A stretch of 20,166 nt of DNA from the NCBI GenBank assembly GCA_904501675.1, contig CAJGCL010000022.1, positions 1 through 20,166 on the forward strand, written 5' to 3'. The notes beneath the pieces are model-generated. The model worked only from the letters and a program-made list of their open reading frames with translations. It was not told where the DNA came from and searched no databases. This DNA is from Clostridiaceae bacterium. Its GTDB lineage: Bacteria; Bacillota; Clostridia; Oscillospirales; Acutalibacteraceae. Numbering within the stretch: the stretch's first letter is position 1; each line of letters starts with the position of its first letter. Of this stretch, positions 7,644 to 13,655 are shown piece by piece. The position numbers and the translations under genes were made by a program.

Positions 7644-7946
7644 TTACATTTCGATTCCCATTTTTTCAGAGCCATCTGGGTCAAAGATTTCTTCTGTACC
7701 GTCCAATGCTTTCTGCATGGGAATAAGAACTTTTAACAATTCTGAACGATACTCCCTATCAGAAATTCTATCGATATATATTCCGAAGGTGTTTAAGAAC
7801 GGAGTTCCGTCTTCGTATGTAATTGTTACATCACCTGACACACCTTTTTCACATATATATTTTGCAACATCTTCAATAGAGTTCAGTTCTCTTTCGTGAT
7901 GATAGGACATACCGATTAATCTCGGATGCTTTTTACCTGTATTCAT
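7644..7946 (-). CDS. ICE protein of unknown function, 100 aa; first gene of the minus-strand string
   Basis: The best start is ATG 7946 (MNTGKKHPRLIGMSY), which has TAGGAGT about nine bases upstream; the TTG at 7955 lies too near that site. The protein has a mixed alpha/beta pattern: a helix ELNSIEDVAKYICEKG, strand SGDVTITYEDG, strand TFGIYIDRI and helix RSELLKVLIPMQKALDG. It is cytoplasmic, with no membrane segment or known motif. It is the furthest upstream gene of the ICE string in this window, so its 5' region should carry the control signals for the operon. Confidence 0.65.
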   Translation of the reverse strand: MNTGKKHPRLIGMSYHHERELNSIEDVAKYICEKGVSGDVTITYEDGTPFLNTFGIYIDRISDREYRSELLKVLIPMQKALDGTEEIFDPDGSEKMGIEM

Positions 7947-8170
7947 TAAAATCAACTCCTATTTTTTTGTTTGGTTTTACGGGTGATTCATATTTATCAC
8001 CAACTCCTTTCATATGGGTATATATAAAAAACACCGTGTTGTCGTAGTTGTACGAAACACGGTGCCGTTTTTTGTCGAATTTCACGATTTTAAATATTTC
8101 TGAAAATTTTTTGAAGTTTTTATGAAGTTTTTGTCGATTTTTGTCATATATGTATGGAGGTGCATAAACA
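7947..8170. promoter_or_regulatory. Divergent intergenic region between ICE operon and plus-strand genes
   Basis: No clear sigma-A promoter could be picked for the minus operon. On the minus strand, two Shine-Dalgarno/ATG pairs stand in series. AAGGAG precedes a four-codon ORF (ATG, MNHP, stop, around 7972), then TAGGAGT precedes the real 100-aa gene. TTTTTGTCGA occurs twice (8069-8078 and 8128-8137) and TTTTTGTCA once (8138-8146), so a repeated operator is possible. A hairpin at 8032-8064 is listed separately. Confidence 0.4.
8032..8064 (-). terminator. Hairpin with T-run, probably terminator or attenuator
   Basis: A nine-bp perfect stem (CACCGTGTT 8032-8040 with AACACGGTG 8056-8064) with a 15-nt loop is followed on the minus strand directly by TTTTTT. 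On the plus strand it is followed by CCG and T6, so it may work both ways. It lies between any minus-strand promoter above 8064 and the first ICE gene at 7946. It could therefore be an attenuator of the ICE operon or an insulator against read-through. Confidence 0.65.
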
Positions 8171-8395
8171 ATGATAAAGAAAATAGTATTTTCATTCACA
8201 ATTTTTATATTAAAAAAAGCCATTCGGCTGCGAATCAAGGAAAATCCTCTACATGATGAAAATTTGGAATTGTTATTTTATTCATCCAAAGTAACAAAAA
8301 TCCTACGCAAGCCACTCAGAGAATTAACTCCTGAAGAAAAAGAGGAGTGGATAAAGAGGATTGAGGGGTATAAAAATACTGATGAATTAAATTAA
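8171..8395 (+). CDS. Small protein of unknown function, 74 aa
   Basis: This gene starts at ATG 8171 with a strong GGAGG ten bases upstream. The N-terminus is hydrophobic then basic (MIKKIVFSFTIFILKKAIRLRIKE) and may bind membrane. The rest is a charged helix-rich segment with ELTPEEKEEWIKRIEGY. It is the first of two small plus-strand genes (37 bp apart) placed against the surrounding minus-strand genes, and its base composition is as AT-rich as the rest of the cargo region. No family recognised. Confidence 0.55.
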   Translation: MIKKIVFSFTIFILKKAIRLRIKENPLHDENLELLFYSSKVTKILRKPLRELTPEEKEEWIKRIEGYKNTDELN

Positions 8396-8432
8396 TATAT
8401 AATCGAAAAAATTAAAAAAAGGACGTGTTAAA

Positions 8433-8777
8433 ATGTTATGCATAGCGTATTTGCCAAAAGAAAAAGGAGAAAATGTAGGAGATAGAAAAGTTAATAATAT
8501 TTTGTATTGGTATATGTCTAAAACAAATTATGAGTATTCTGTAATTGCAGCACCTGGATATCTTAGCACAACTGAAAACACAATAGATACATTTATAAAA
8601 GAATTAAGCAAAATATTAGCGAATGGTAGTAATAAAACAAAAATCGGTTTTTTGAATGGAATGAACGGTCATCATGCGACATCAAGTGGAAACATAATAA
8701 TCGAAGAACACCACAAAAAGATGTCTGTATATAATAACAATATCATCTTTTACCCCTCAAATATATTATATAATTAA
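8433..8777 (+). CDS. Unknown 114-aa protein with a PLD-like C-terminal motif
   Basis: The protein has an order of elements like half of a phospholipase-D fold: helix NNILYWYMSKT, strand YSVIAAPGYLS, helix TIDTFIKELSKIL, strand KTKIGFLNG, then HHKKMSVYNNNIIFYPSNIL. The last stretch compares with the HxK(x)4D...GSxxN motif of PLD nucleases and phosphodiesterases (H-K-K-M-S-V-Y-N, then PS). The aspartate is replaced by Asn and the GS by PS. If correct, this is a divergent or truncated PLD-like protein. The match is by eye and weak. A plain AAGGA site precedes the ATG. It converges on the paralogue at 8807-9322 with only 29 bp between. Confidence 0.5.
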   Translation: MLCIAYLPKEKGENVGDRKVNNILYWYMSKTNYEYSVIAAPGYLSTTENTIDTFIKELSKILANGSNKTKIGFLNGMNGHHATSSGNIIIEEHHKKMSVYNNNIIFYPSNILYN

Positions 8778-8806
8778 TAAAAATGAACATTTTCAAACAA
8801 CATCAA

Positions 8807-9322
8807 TTAATTTTTCTCTGTAAGATATATAGGATAAACCGATTGCACAATCCATGTGTTCTTATCATTTGAATTATTATTTAACGGTTTTATTAATACT
8901 TTTATAAAAAAAGATTCATTGCTCTTTTTATCTAGTAAGATTATGTTTTCAAATATGCATAAGCGTGTGTGTTTGAAAATCTCATAGCCATCAAAAGAGA
9001 TTGTTCTAGTTTCTTCTGGAAAGATAACAAACTCACCTAAATCTGTAAATTGTTTACTAATTTCTTCAGAAAGCCTTATTCTTACAACATATTTTTCGCT
9101 AAATGATATTTTCTTTCTGGGATCAATTTTTGTTGAAGTTTCTTTTTTGTTTTGTATAGCATTTATAAAAATAACCAATTGTAAGGAATGAATATATCTA
9201 TTATTGCTTTTAATGTTTACATAATGCTTTTTCTCAATATTAAAAAAAGAAATAGTATTCAAAACTGTGTCTCCAACTATATTTGCATAGGTTAATGTTA
9301 TATTAATGTTTTTTATACTCAT
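8807..9322 (-). CDS. Unknown 171-aa protein, paralogue of 9471-9998
   Basis: The start is taken at ATG 9322 (MSIKNINITLTYANIVGD), which has AAAGGTGA just upstream and aligns with the start of its paralogue; a longer frame to 9421 has no such support. Residues shared with the paralogue include KN.N.T.TYA...G, NTIS..NI, FINA, DPR.K..FS.KY, FTDLGEF, IFKHTRLC.F.NI, FF.IK.LIKP and WIVQ..PI..TEK. The pattern is mainly beta strands, with no membrane segment and no catalytic motif seen. Since a terminator (9454-9484) separates the two genes, this copy probably has its own promoter in 9323-9453, though none was clear. Family unknown. Confidence 0.65.
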   Translation of the reverse strand: MSIKNINITLTYANIVGDTVLNTISFFNIEKKHYVNIKSNNRYIHSLQLVIFINAIQNKKETSTKIDPRKKISFSEKYVVRIRLSEEISKQFTDLGEFVIFPEETRTISFDGYEIFKHTRLCIFENIILLDKKSNESFFIKVLIKPLNNNSNDKNTWIVQSVYPIYLTEKN

Positions 9323-9453
9323 AAAATCACCTTTCATCATATTGAATTCAATAATAACATATGATTGATGGAAAAAATTGTCGTAAACAGAGTTGTAGAT
9401 GAAATTTATAAACAAAAACATATTAATTGCATTGTGATTTTAATTTTGAATAT

Positions 9454-9484
9454 AAAAAGAGTCTTGATAATCAAGACTCTTTTT
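9454..9484 (-). terminator. Rho-independent terminator after the 175-aa gene
   Basis: A 14-bp perfect stem (AAAAAGAGTCTTGA / TCAAGACTCTTTTT) with a three-base loop has T-runs on both strands. The stop codon of 9471-9998 lies inside the 5' arm on the minus strand. It should end the 10537-9471 transcription unit. Confidence 0.88.
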
Positions 9485-9998
9485 TTTCTGTAAAAGATAT
9501 GGGACAAACTGTTTGTACAATCCAATCATCATTATGTGTTTCTTCGTCGAGTATAGGCTTAATTAAAAGTTTGATAACGAAAAACTCATTATCATGTTGT
9601 TTTGGTAACTTAATATTATCAAAAACACATAACCGTGTATGTTTAAATATATCACAACATGTTGCATCTGTGATTATAGTATCATTTGGACATAGAGAAA
9701 ATTCACCTAAATCTGTAAAAACACCAGAATGAGATTCTGTAAGCCTTAATCCGAATCTATACTTTTTACTAAAAATCATTTTCACTCTTGGATCTGATTC
9801 TTCTAAGCTCTGTTTTCCCTTTGGTTCAACCGCATTAATGAATAGCGCCATAGTAAGTTTTTCAATAACACGGTTTTTTTCTTGATCATATGTAACAGTA
9901 AATGGTTTATTAATATTTAATAATGAAATCGTATTATTTTCCTTATTACCAATTACGTCAGCATATGTTACTGTTAAATTTACATTTTTCATGCACAT
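9471..9998 (-). CDS. Unknown 175-aa protein, paralogue of 8807-9322
   Basis: The protein begins MCMKNVNLTVTYADVIGNKENNTISLLNI and is clearly related to the next gene. The best-conserved block is DIFKHTRLCVFDNIKL (residues ~114-129), followed by FFVIKLLIKP and WIVQTVCPISFTE at the C-terminus. Alternation of polar and hydrophobic residues points to a beta-sandwich-like fold. It has no signal peptide or membrane helix. The gene is 35 bp downstream of a two-helix membrane protein and probably co-transcribed with it from the promoter at 10686-10714. GAGGTG lies nine bases before ATG 9998. No known family; function cannot be stated. Confidence 0.7.
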   Translation of the reverse strand: MCMKNVNLTVTYADVIGNKENNTISLLNINKPFTVTYDQEKNRVIEKLTMALFINAVEPKGKQSLEESDPRVKMIFSKKYRFGLRLTESHSGVFTDLGEFSLCPNDTIITDATCCDIFKHTRLCVFDNIKLPKQHDNEFFVIKLLIKPILDEETHNDDWIVQTVCPISFTEKKES

Positions 9999-10033
9999 AA
10001 TATATTACACCTCATTTTTACAACTTAAATTCA

Positions 10034-10537
10034 CTATCTAACATCAGTTTCTTTACTTTTATCCTTAGAGTTCCAAGTGTTAGAAGAAGTGACATTTGTA
10101 TCGGATGTATCAGGAGTACCATCCGGATTACTTGATTCATCAGTTGGTTGCATATTGTAGCAGACAGCAACATCTTTAATAGCATTATTATTTAGAACAC
10201 TTTCTACATTATTTTTTATATAATCTGTATTATCTGAAATATGCCCAAGCCTTTCATCAAGCTTTTTGAAAAAATCTTCGCGCGCTTTTTTTTCATCATT
10301 CAATTCCAAATCGCTTTTTGCTGAAACAAATATAGAATATAGGCTCGCCATTGTTCCCGATATTCCAACAGCAAAGGAAACAAACGCCTTTATTTTTTCA
10401 GCAACAGCTGAATCTCCAGTTTTAATAAAAATAAAACTTAGCACAAGAGACAATACTATAATTATCGCGTAGACAACAAGTGATCTTTTATATTTAAACA
10501 GTCTTTTCCAAAGACATTCTTTTTTTCCATTATTCAA
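10034..10537 (-). CDS. Two-helix membrane protein of unknown function, 167 aa
   Basis: The start is a TTG at 10537 preceded by GTGAGGT. After a basic N-terminus (KKECLWKRLFKYKR), transmembrane helices lie at about residues 19-38 and 49-70. Next comes a charged, helical, coiled-coil-like segment (LELNDEKKAREDFFKKLDERLGHISDNTDYIKNNV, about 75-112) and a low-complexity Ser/Thr/Asp-rich tail. The layout recalls SLATT-type membrane partners of defence effectors, but I cannot show homology. It is the first gene behind a leader RNA with a terminator and precedes the 175-aa protein by 35 bp. The two products may act together at the membrane; this is inference. Confidence 0.65.
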   Translation of the reverse strand: MNNGKKECLWKRLFKYKRSLVVYAIIIVLSLVLSFIFIKTGDSAVAEKIKAFVSFAVGISGTMASLYSIFVSAKSDLELNDEKKAREDFFKKLDERLGHISDNTDYIKNNVESVLNNNAIKDVAVCYNMQPTDESSNPDGTPDTSDTNVTSSNTWNSKDKSKETDVR

Positions 10538-10570
10538 TTGACAACCTCACGATCCGTTTGAATTTGTATT

Positions 10571-10606
10571 GAAAACACAAAAGCCCCGTAAGATTACACT
10601 TACGGG
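10571..10606 (-). terminator. Leader terminator upstream of the two-helix protein gene
   Basis: An eight-bp stem (CCCGTAAG 10585-10592, CTTACGGG 10599-10606) with a six-base loop is followed on the minus strand by GGCTTTTGTGTTTTC. The T-tail is interrupted, so termination may be partial. It lies 34 bp ahead of the TTG start at 10537. Confidence 0.7.
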
Positions 10607-10680
10607 ACAGACAATTTAGCATATCTCGGTGAGAAATGTTACGCGTTAAGCACTCACTGTCTTTGATATGTAATCTTTCA
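10571..10680 (-). ncRNA. Structured leader RNA / small RNA with attenuator-like layout
   Basis: An RNA of about 110 nt is predicted between a good promoter (10686-10714) and an intrinsic terminator. It contains a two-step hairpin: CATATC pairs with GATATG, and inside it GTGAG pairs with CTCAC. The very 5' end carries AAGATTACA (plus-strand 10669-10677 is its complement). This can pair over nine bases with TGTAATCTT, which is the loop and part of the 3' arm of the terminator (10590-10598), so it could act as an antiterminator. Because the next gene begins just beyond the terminator, a cis-acting attenuator fits best; a free small RNA is the alternative. I cannot match it to a known riboswitch class. 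Confidence 0.55.
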
Positions 10681-10685
10681 CATGT

Positions 10686-10714
10686 ATTCTACCATTATTC
10701 GACATTTTTTTCAA
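10686..10714 (-). promoter_or_regulatory. Sigma-A promoter for the leader RNA and 10537-9471 operon
   Basis: TTGAAA (10709-10714) and TAGAAT (10686-10691) are separated by 17 bp on the minus strand. A second, weaker candidate (TTGCAT-17-TATCAT) lies further upstream, around 10735-10765. Confidence 0.7.
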
Positions 10715-10924
10715 GTGTTTTTTCAAAATGCCCAATTATGATACCACAATAAACAGTCAAATGCAAGATGTTTTTGAAGAACATAGTAAATCAAAACCAA
10801 AACAGTCGAAATTTTTAATACTAAATAGATTTTATTAAAATACCATACAATCAGATCAAGGTTAGGGTGGTATTTCTTCAGTAACGGCAAAGACCTTCTT
10901 CTCAATATAAAGCGTTCGTATATG
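10715..10924. other. Intergenic stretch with doubtful 67-codon minus-strand frame
   Basis: A minus-strand frame from ATG 10929 to 10723 would give a 67-aa peptide with one hydrophobic helix (YLVLKISTVLVLIYYVLQ). It has no Shine-Dalgarno, and its start lies in the tRNA-like sequence. I therefore do not call it a gene. Nothing else was identified here besides the upstream promoter candidate. Confidence 0.4.
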
Positions 10925-10998
10925 TCCATTATGGGGGGAGCGAACCCAAGAACTCTTGATTGTTGGTCAAGCACTCATCACAGCTGAGCTAATATCCC
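10925..10998 (-). pseudogene. Degenerate tRNA-like sequence A
   Basis: On the minus strand the sequence reads as a tRNA up to the T arm. The D stem GCTC/GAGT has a nine-base loop. The anticodon stem CTTGA/TCAAG is perfect, with loop CCAACAA (formal anticodon AAC). A five-base variable region follows, then TTGGG-TTCGCTC-CCCCA. Departures from a working tRNA: C instead of U before the anticodon, no GG in the D loop, A58 of the T loop lost, and a poor acceptor stem. It is 39/49 identical over the first 49 nt to element B (13053-13120). It lies just beyond the kinase terminator, in the kinase orientation. Confidence 0.6.
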
Positions 10999-11110
10999 AC
11001 ACATTATTGAGATTTGTTGCTTTGGGATGTTCACCTGTTAATTCTCTTTTCCAATATACACAAAAACGCCTTCAGTTGATCAGTTAATGGGGGTATTGCT
11101 GAAGTGGCAT

Positions 11111-11140
11111 AAAAAAGCAGAGTTCATTTTGAACCCTGCT
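11111..11140 (-). terminator. Rho-independent terminator of the kinase gene
   Basis: An 11-bp stem (11116-11126 with 11130-11140) has one G-U pair that forms only in the minus-strand RNA, followed by TTTTTT. It starts about 20 bp after the kinase stop codon. Confidence 0.85.
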
Positions 11141-11159
11141 CAGTCTTTTTTACATTTAC

Positions 11160-12884
11160 TCAATAATCATTTCTTAATCCTAAGATTTTCGCCAATGTAT
11201 TTGTTATGTCAAACGAGTCCAACGGCTCCAATTCAACAATATTACGATATTTACGCCTAACCCGGATAACCTTTTCAACATCTCCTTCAAAAATATAGTA
11301 TGGGCGTGATAACTCAAGAGCATAATTTTTAAATTTCTCAAACGCATCACTTGTTTTGAACCTTACATAATAATGTTTAAAGTCAGCTTTAGCATAAATT
11401 ACATCATATTGCTCCGCAAGAGTGTTTAGTATTTTTATTTCTTCTTGGTCTAATGATATATAAATTTCCGATTGCTCGAATTTAATATCAGGCTCAGATT
11501 CCCAACTAATAGTTATATAGTCTAAAAAAACTATTTCTCTTAAGTCTTCTTTTGCTAAATATTTTCTAAGAATATATACAATGTGTAAAATAGGAGCTTT
11601 TATCACAGGACTTTCATGACTGCATAAATCTTTAATATCTCTCAATAACTCTACACAATGATAGTTGCAACATGAACAGAAGAATTTCTTAATACGTGCC
11701 GTTATATCTCTGTAAACGTATGGAATTTTATGGTTATCCAAAATAGTGTTTAATTCATCGTATAATGCTTTATCCTTTGGGACATCGAGGTTCAATGCTT
11801 CGTATGATTGTCCATTGATATACGAATTAGATTCAGATTTAAATTTATGAAAACAGTAATCTAACACAAAAGTCTGGAACAGCAAATTTTGTATAGAGCC
11901 ATCAACATCATATAATATATTACGATGATAAATAGTATTAAGTTCTTCCAATTTTTCATCAGGTAAGTTTTCAAAAATGTACTCTGCTAAAAGTATATCC
12001 TGCGTTGCTTGTGTTATAATCGCATCTTCTTCATCTTCGGAATAACCAGTATCTTCTATAGGATAGATTGATGTTTTAATGTCTTCAATTTTATCCTTTA
12101 TTTCACCTTCAAGCAAATATAATTCCGTTAATATTTCATCAATATTAGGACGAAGTTCTGGGTTTTGAATTCTGCATTTCTGTACAATACTATCCAATGG
12201 AAACAGAAGTGGATTTTTATCTGCAACTGTTAAAAAATCTTCTCCAGATGGATTCTGTTTGGTAAAAAGCTCATTTATAATTCTTCCAAGAGCATATATA
12301 TCACAAGCAGTAGTGACATCATCTGTTGCTAATTGTTCCGGGGCGGCATAGCGACGATTGCCTAACCAATCCCTTGTTTTGGTTTTTGTGGAATCCTCAA
12401 AATGTGCAATGCCAAAATCGGTCAAAACCAATGTATTTTTATCATCTACAAGTATATTCTCTGGTTTCAAATCCCTATGAATAATACCATCACCATAATT
12501 ATGAATAAACTGAATAGCTTCGCACAACTGAATAATATAGTCCAACAATACAAACGAATCATTCTCTTCAGCAATAATAGAACGAAGATTTCTTGAATAA
12601 TACGGCATAACACTATACGCTTTGCCTTCTTCTGCAAAATAATCAAAAATTTTGACAATATGCTTATTATCGGCTTTTTTACAGAACTGACATTCTCGTT
12701 CAAATCGAGCAAGTTTTATTTTGTTTTTATCATTTCCATTATTCAAGAGTTTTACAGCATATATGCAAGAATCACCATTTACTTCGGCTTTCCACACAGT
12801 GCCATTTCCGCCGTTATCAATCCATTCAGTAATTGTATAATTATTTGATTCTAACTCTAAAATTGTTCCAACCTGAACTTTCAT
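11160..12884 (-). CDS. Soluble Hanks-type Ser/Thr protein kinase with unknown C-terminal half
   Basis: A 574-aa protein predicted to phosphorylate Ser/Thr of protein partners. The kinase domain (about residues 10-265) is complete: glycine loop NGGNGTVWKA (24-33), ATP-binding Lys45, HRDLKPEN with catalytic Asp138, DFG at 156-158, APEQ at 181-184 and the DIYALG segment at 195-200. Unlike housekeeping PknB/PrkC there is no transmembrane helix and no PASTA repeat. Residues ~270-574 are not recognised; they include acidic (GYSEDEED) and Cys-rich (FFCSCCNYHC, about 390-400) stretches and a basic patch (IRVRRKYR). The gene has its own promoter, an AGGAG site five bases from ATG 12884 and its own terminator, and is flanked by two tRNA-like elements. 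Similar soluble kinases occur in phage-defence loci; a signalling role in such a module is inference. Confidence 0.92.
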   Translation of the reverse strand: MKVQVGTILELESNNYTITEWIDNGGNGTVWKAEVNGDSCIYAVKLLNNGNDKNKIKLARFERECQFCKKADNKHIVKIFDYFAEEGKAYSVMPYYSRNLRSIIAEENDSFVLLDYIIQLCEAIQFIHNYGDGIIHRDLKPENILVDDKNTLVLTDFGIAHFEDSTKTKTRDWLGNRRYAAPEQLATDDVTTACDIYALGRIINELFTKQNPSGEDFLTVADKNPLLFPLDSIVQKCRIQNPELRPNIDEILTELYLLEGEIKDKIEDIKTSIYPIEDTGYSEDEEDAIITQATQDILLAEYIFENLPDEKLEELNTIYHRNILYDVDGSIQNLLFQTFVLDYCFHKFKSESNSYINGQSYEALNLDVPKDKALYDELNTILDNHKIPYVYRDITARIKKFFCSCCNYHCVELLRDIKDLCSHESPVIKAPILHIVYILRKYLAKEDLREIVFLDYITISWESEPDIKFEQSEIYISLDQEEIKILNTLAEQYDVIYAKADFKHYYVRFKTSDAFEKFKNYALELSRPYYIFEGDVEKVIRVRRKYRNIVELEPLDSFDITNTLAKILGLRNDY

Positions 12885-12928
12885 TGGTGCTCCTCTCTTT
12901 GAAACATCGCAAAAAAATTTGTTGATTT

Positions 12929-12957
12929 ATTATATCATAGGAGCAGGCGGTTTGCAA
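12929..12957 (-). promoter_or_regulatory. Sigma-A promoter of the kinase gene
   Basis: TTGCAA (12952-12957) and a consensus TATAAT (12929-12934) are spaced 17 bp apart. The predicted transcript starts about 40 bases before the kinase ATG. Confidence 0.82.
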
Positions 12958-13017
12958 CGGATGTAAGAATACCAACACAAACAAAGTAGGTAAACACAAT
13001 TGTTCTGAACGATATTG

Positions 13018-13050
13018 TAAAAAATCCGCAATCAAAATAATTACGGATTT
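13018..13050 (-). terminator. Rho-independent terminator directly after tRNA-like element B
   Basis: An 11-bp stem (13040-13050 with 13022-13032) contains one G-U pair in the minus-strand RNA. It has a seven-base loop and then a T6 run. It begins three bases after the CCA end of element B. Confidence 0.8.
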
Positions 13051-13052
13051 TA

Positions 13053-13120
13053 TGGTGGAGCAGAGGGACTGAACCCTTGACTACCAGTCAAGCACTCATC
13101 ACGATTGAGCTAATATTCCA
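13053..13120 (-). pseudogene. tRNA-like RNA gene B (Thr-GGT-like, shortened)
   Basis: The sequence is 68 nt and ends in an encoded CCA. The D stem GCTC/GAGT and a perfect anticodon arm CTTGA-CTGGTAG-TCAAG (U33 present, formal anticodon GGT, Thr) are intact. The 3' part, GGTTCAGTCCCTC then TGCTCCACCA, is about ten bases too short: the variable loop and 5' T stem appear deleted, so the T arm must borrow bases from the anticodon stem. The acceptor stem pairs only at GGA/TCC, with mismatches below. A promoter (13198-13226) and an intrinsic terminator frame it, so an RNA is probably made even though it is unlikely to serve in translation. Confidence 0.6.
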
Positions 13121-13197
13121 TGAGTGTAATATTCAATTTTTAACGAGTGTGCATTTATAAGCACTAAAGGCAACCAACTTTGCAAACGTTCTTTATT

Positions 13198-13226
13198 TCT
13201 ATAGTATTACAACAAAATAGTTACAA
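13198..13226 (-). promoter_or_regulatory. Promoter upstream of tRNA-like element B
   Basis: TTGTAA (13221-13226), a 17-bp spacer and TATAGA (13198-13203) lie on the minus strand. The transcript would carry about 70 nt of leader, the tRNA-like sequence and the terminator at 13018-13050. Confidence 0.55.
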
Positions 13227-13478
13227 ATACCTTGAAGCTTTTCATAGAAAAGTTTAAATGTTGTACCTAATCCTCATATTAAATAAAAACAAGTGCGATA
13301 CTTGTAATTTCTAAGCTATGGTTATTAATTGAAAATGTGCAAACCCACTATACATTTATGAAAAGTACAGGTCGGTTTGTTATAGTGTAGCACAGGGGTT
13401 TCAAATCCCTGAATTAATCAAACATTTCAAACTTAATGCCACAGCAGATTGAATGACAGATTTAATGATAGCGTTACC

Positions 13479-13502
13479 TTTTTCTAACACTTTTTCTAAC
13501 AC
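13479..13502. repeat. Tandem 12-bp direct repeat
   Basis: TTTTTCTAACAC occurs twice without a gap (13479-13490, 13491-13502), followed by TTTTCC as a possible third start. It lies about 150 bp from the att-like tRNA fragment and may be an integrase arm site. Confidence 0.6.
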
Positions 13503-13576
13503 TTTTCCATATTAGTAAATTTTCAGGGTGTTTTGAAATACCAATTATTGAATGTAAACGATGTTAAATTATCATT

Positions 13577-13604
13577 AAAAACCCTTGATACATAAAGGGT
13601 TTTT
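13577..13604. terminator. Bidirectional hairpin AAAAACCCTT/AAGGGTTTTT
   Basis: A ten-bp perfect stem with an eight-base loop. It has a short T-run on the plus strand and, within the stem, on the minus strand. It stands at the edge of the element, where it would insulate element genes from the chromosome. Confidence 0.6.
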
Positions 13605-13615
13605 ATGGATTTGTG

Positions 13616-13655
13616 TAACTTAAAACAAAATAACTTAAAACACCACTTATAAAAC
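13616..13655. repeat. Iterated direct repeats adjoining the att junction
   Basis: TAACTTAAAACA is present at 13616-13627 and 13631-13642, and a degenerate copy (ACTTATAAAAC) at about 13645-13655, giving a period near 15 bp. They abut the tRNA fragment directly, as arm- or core-adjacent recombinase sites do. Confidence 0.6.

Larger units (their letters stand above)
13227..13654. other. Non-coding end of the mobile element
   Basis: No convincing gene is seen. The stretch holds an inverted pair CACTATA (13346-13352) / TATAGTG (13381-13387). A T-arm-like hairpin follows (CAGGG at 13393-13397, CCCTG at 13407-13411, loop with TTTCAAAT). It also holds the direct repeats and the hairpin listed separately. 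The many short repeats next to an att-like junction suggest recombinase-binding DNA. Confidence 0.5.

Noticed and set aside
7933..8238. A 101-codon minus frame over the intergenic region
   Set aside because: It crosses the 8032-8064 terminator-like hairpin, overlaps the start of a supported gene and has no Shine-Dalgarno. A 26-codon tail frame (MKGVGDKYESP...) also lacks one.
10862..10876. AGGGTGGTATTTC resembling the T-box core
   Set aside because: It is on the plus strand, with no following plus-strand gene and no other T-box stems; judged accidental.
10723..10974. An 83-codon (or 67 from ATG 10929) minus frame with one hydrophobic helix
   Set aside because: The beginning lies in tRNA-like sequence A, no ribosome site exists, and the low-complexity hydrophobic stretch is usual for AT-rich non-coding DNA.
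13465..13515. A short minus-strand frame reading VLEKVLEKGNAIIKSVIQS
   Set aside because: Only about 37 codons, without start or Shine-Dalgarno. The repeat VLEK simply reflects the 12-bp DNA repeat.
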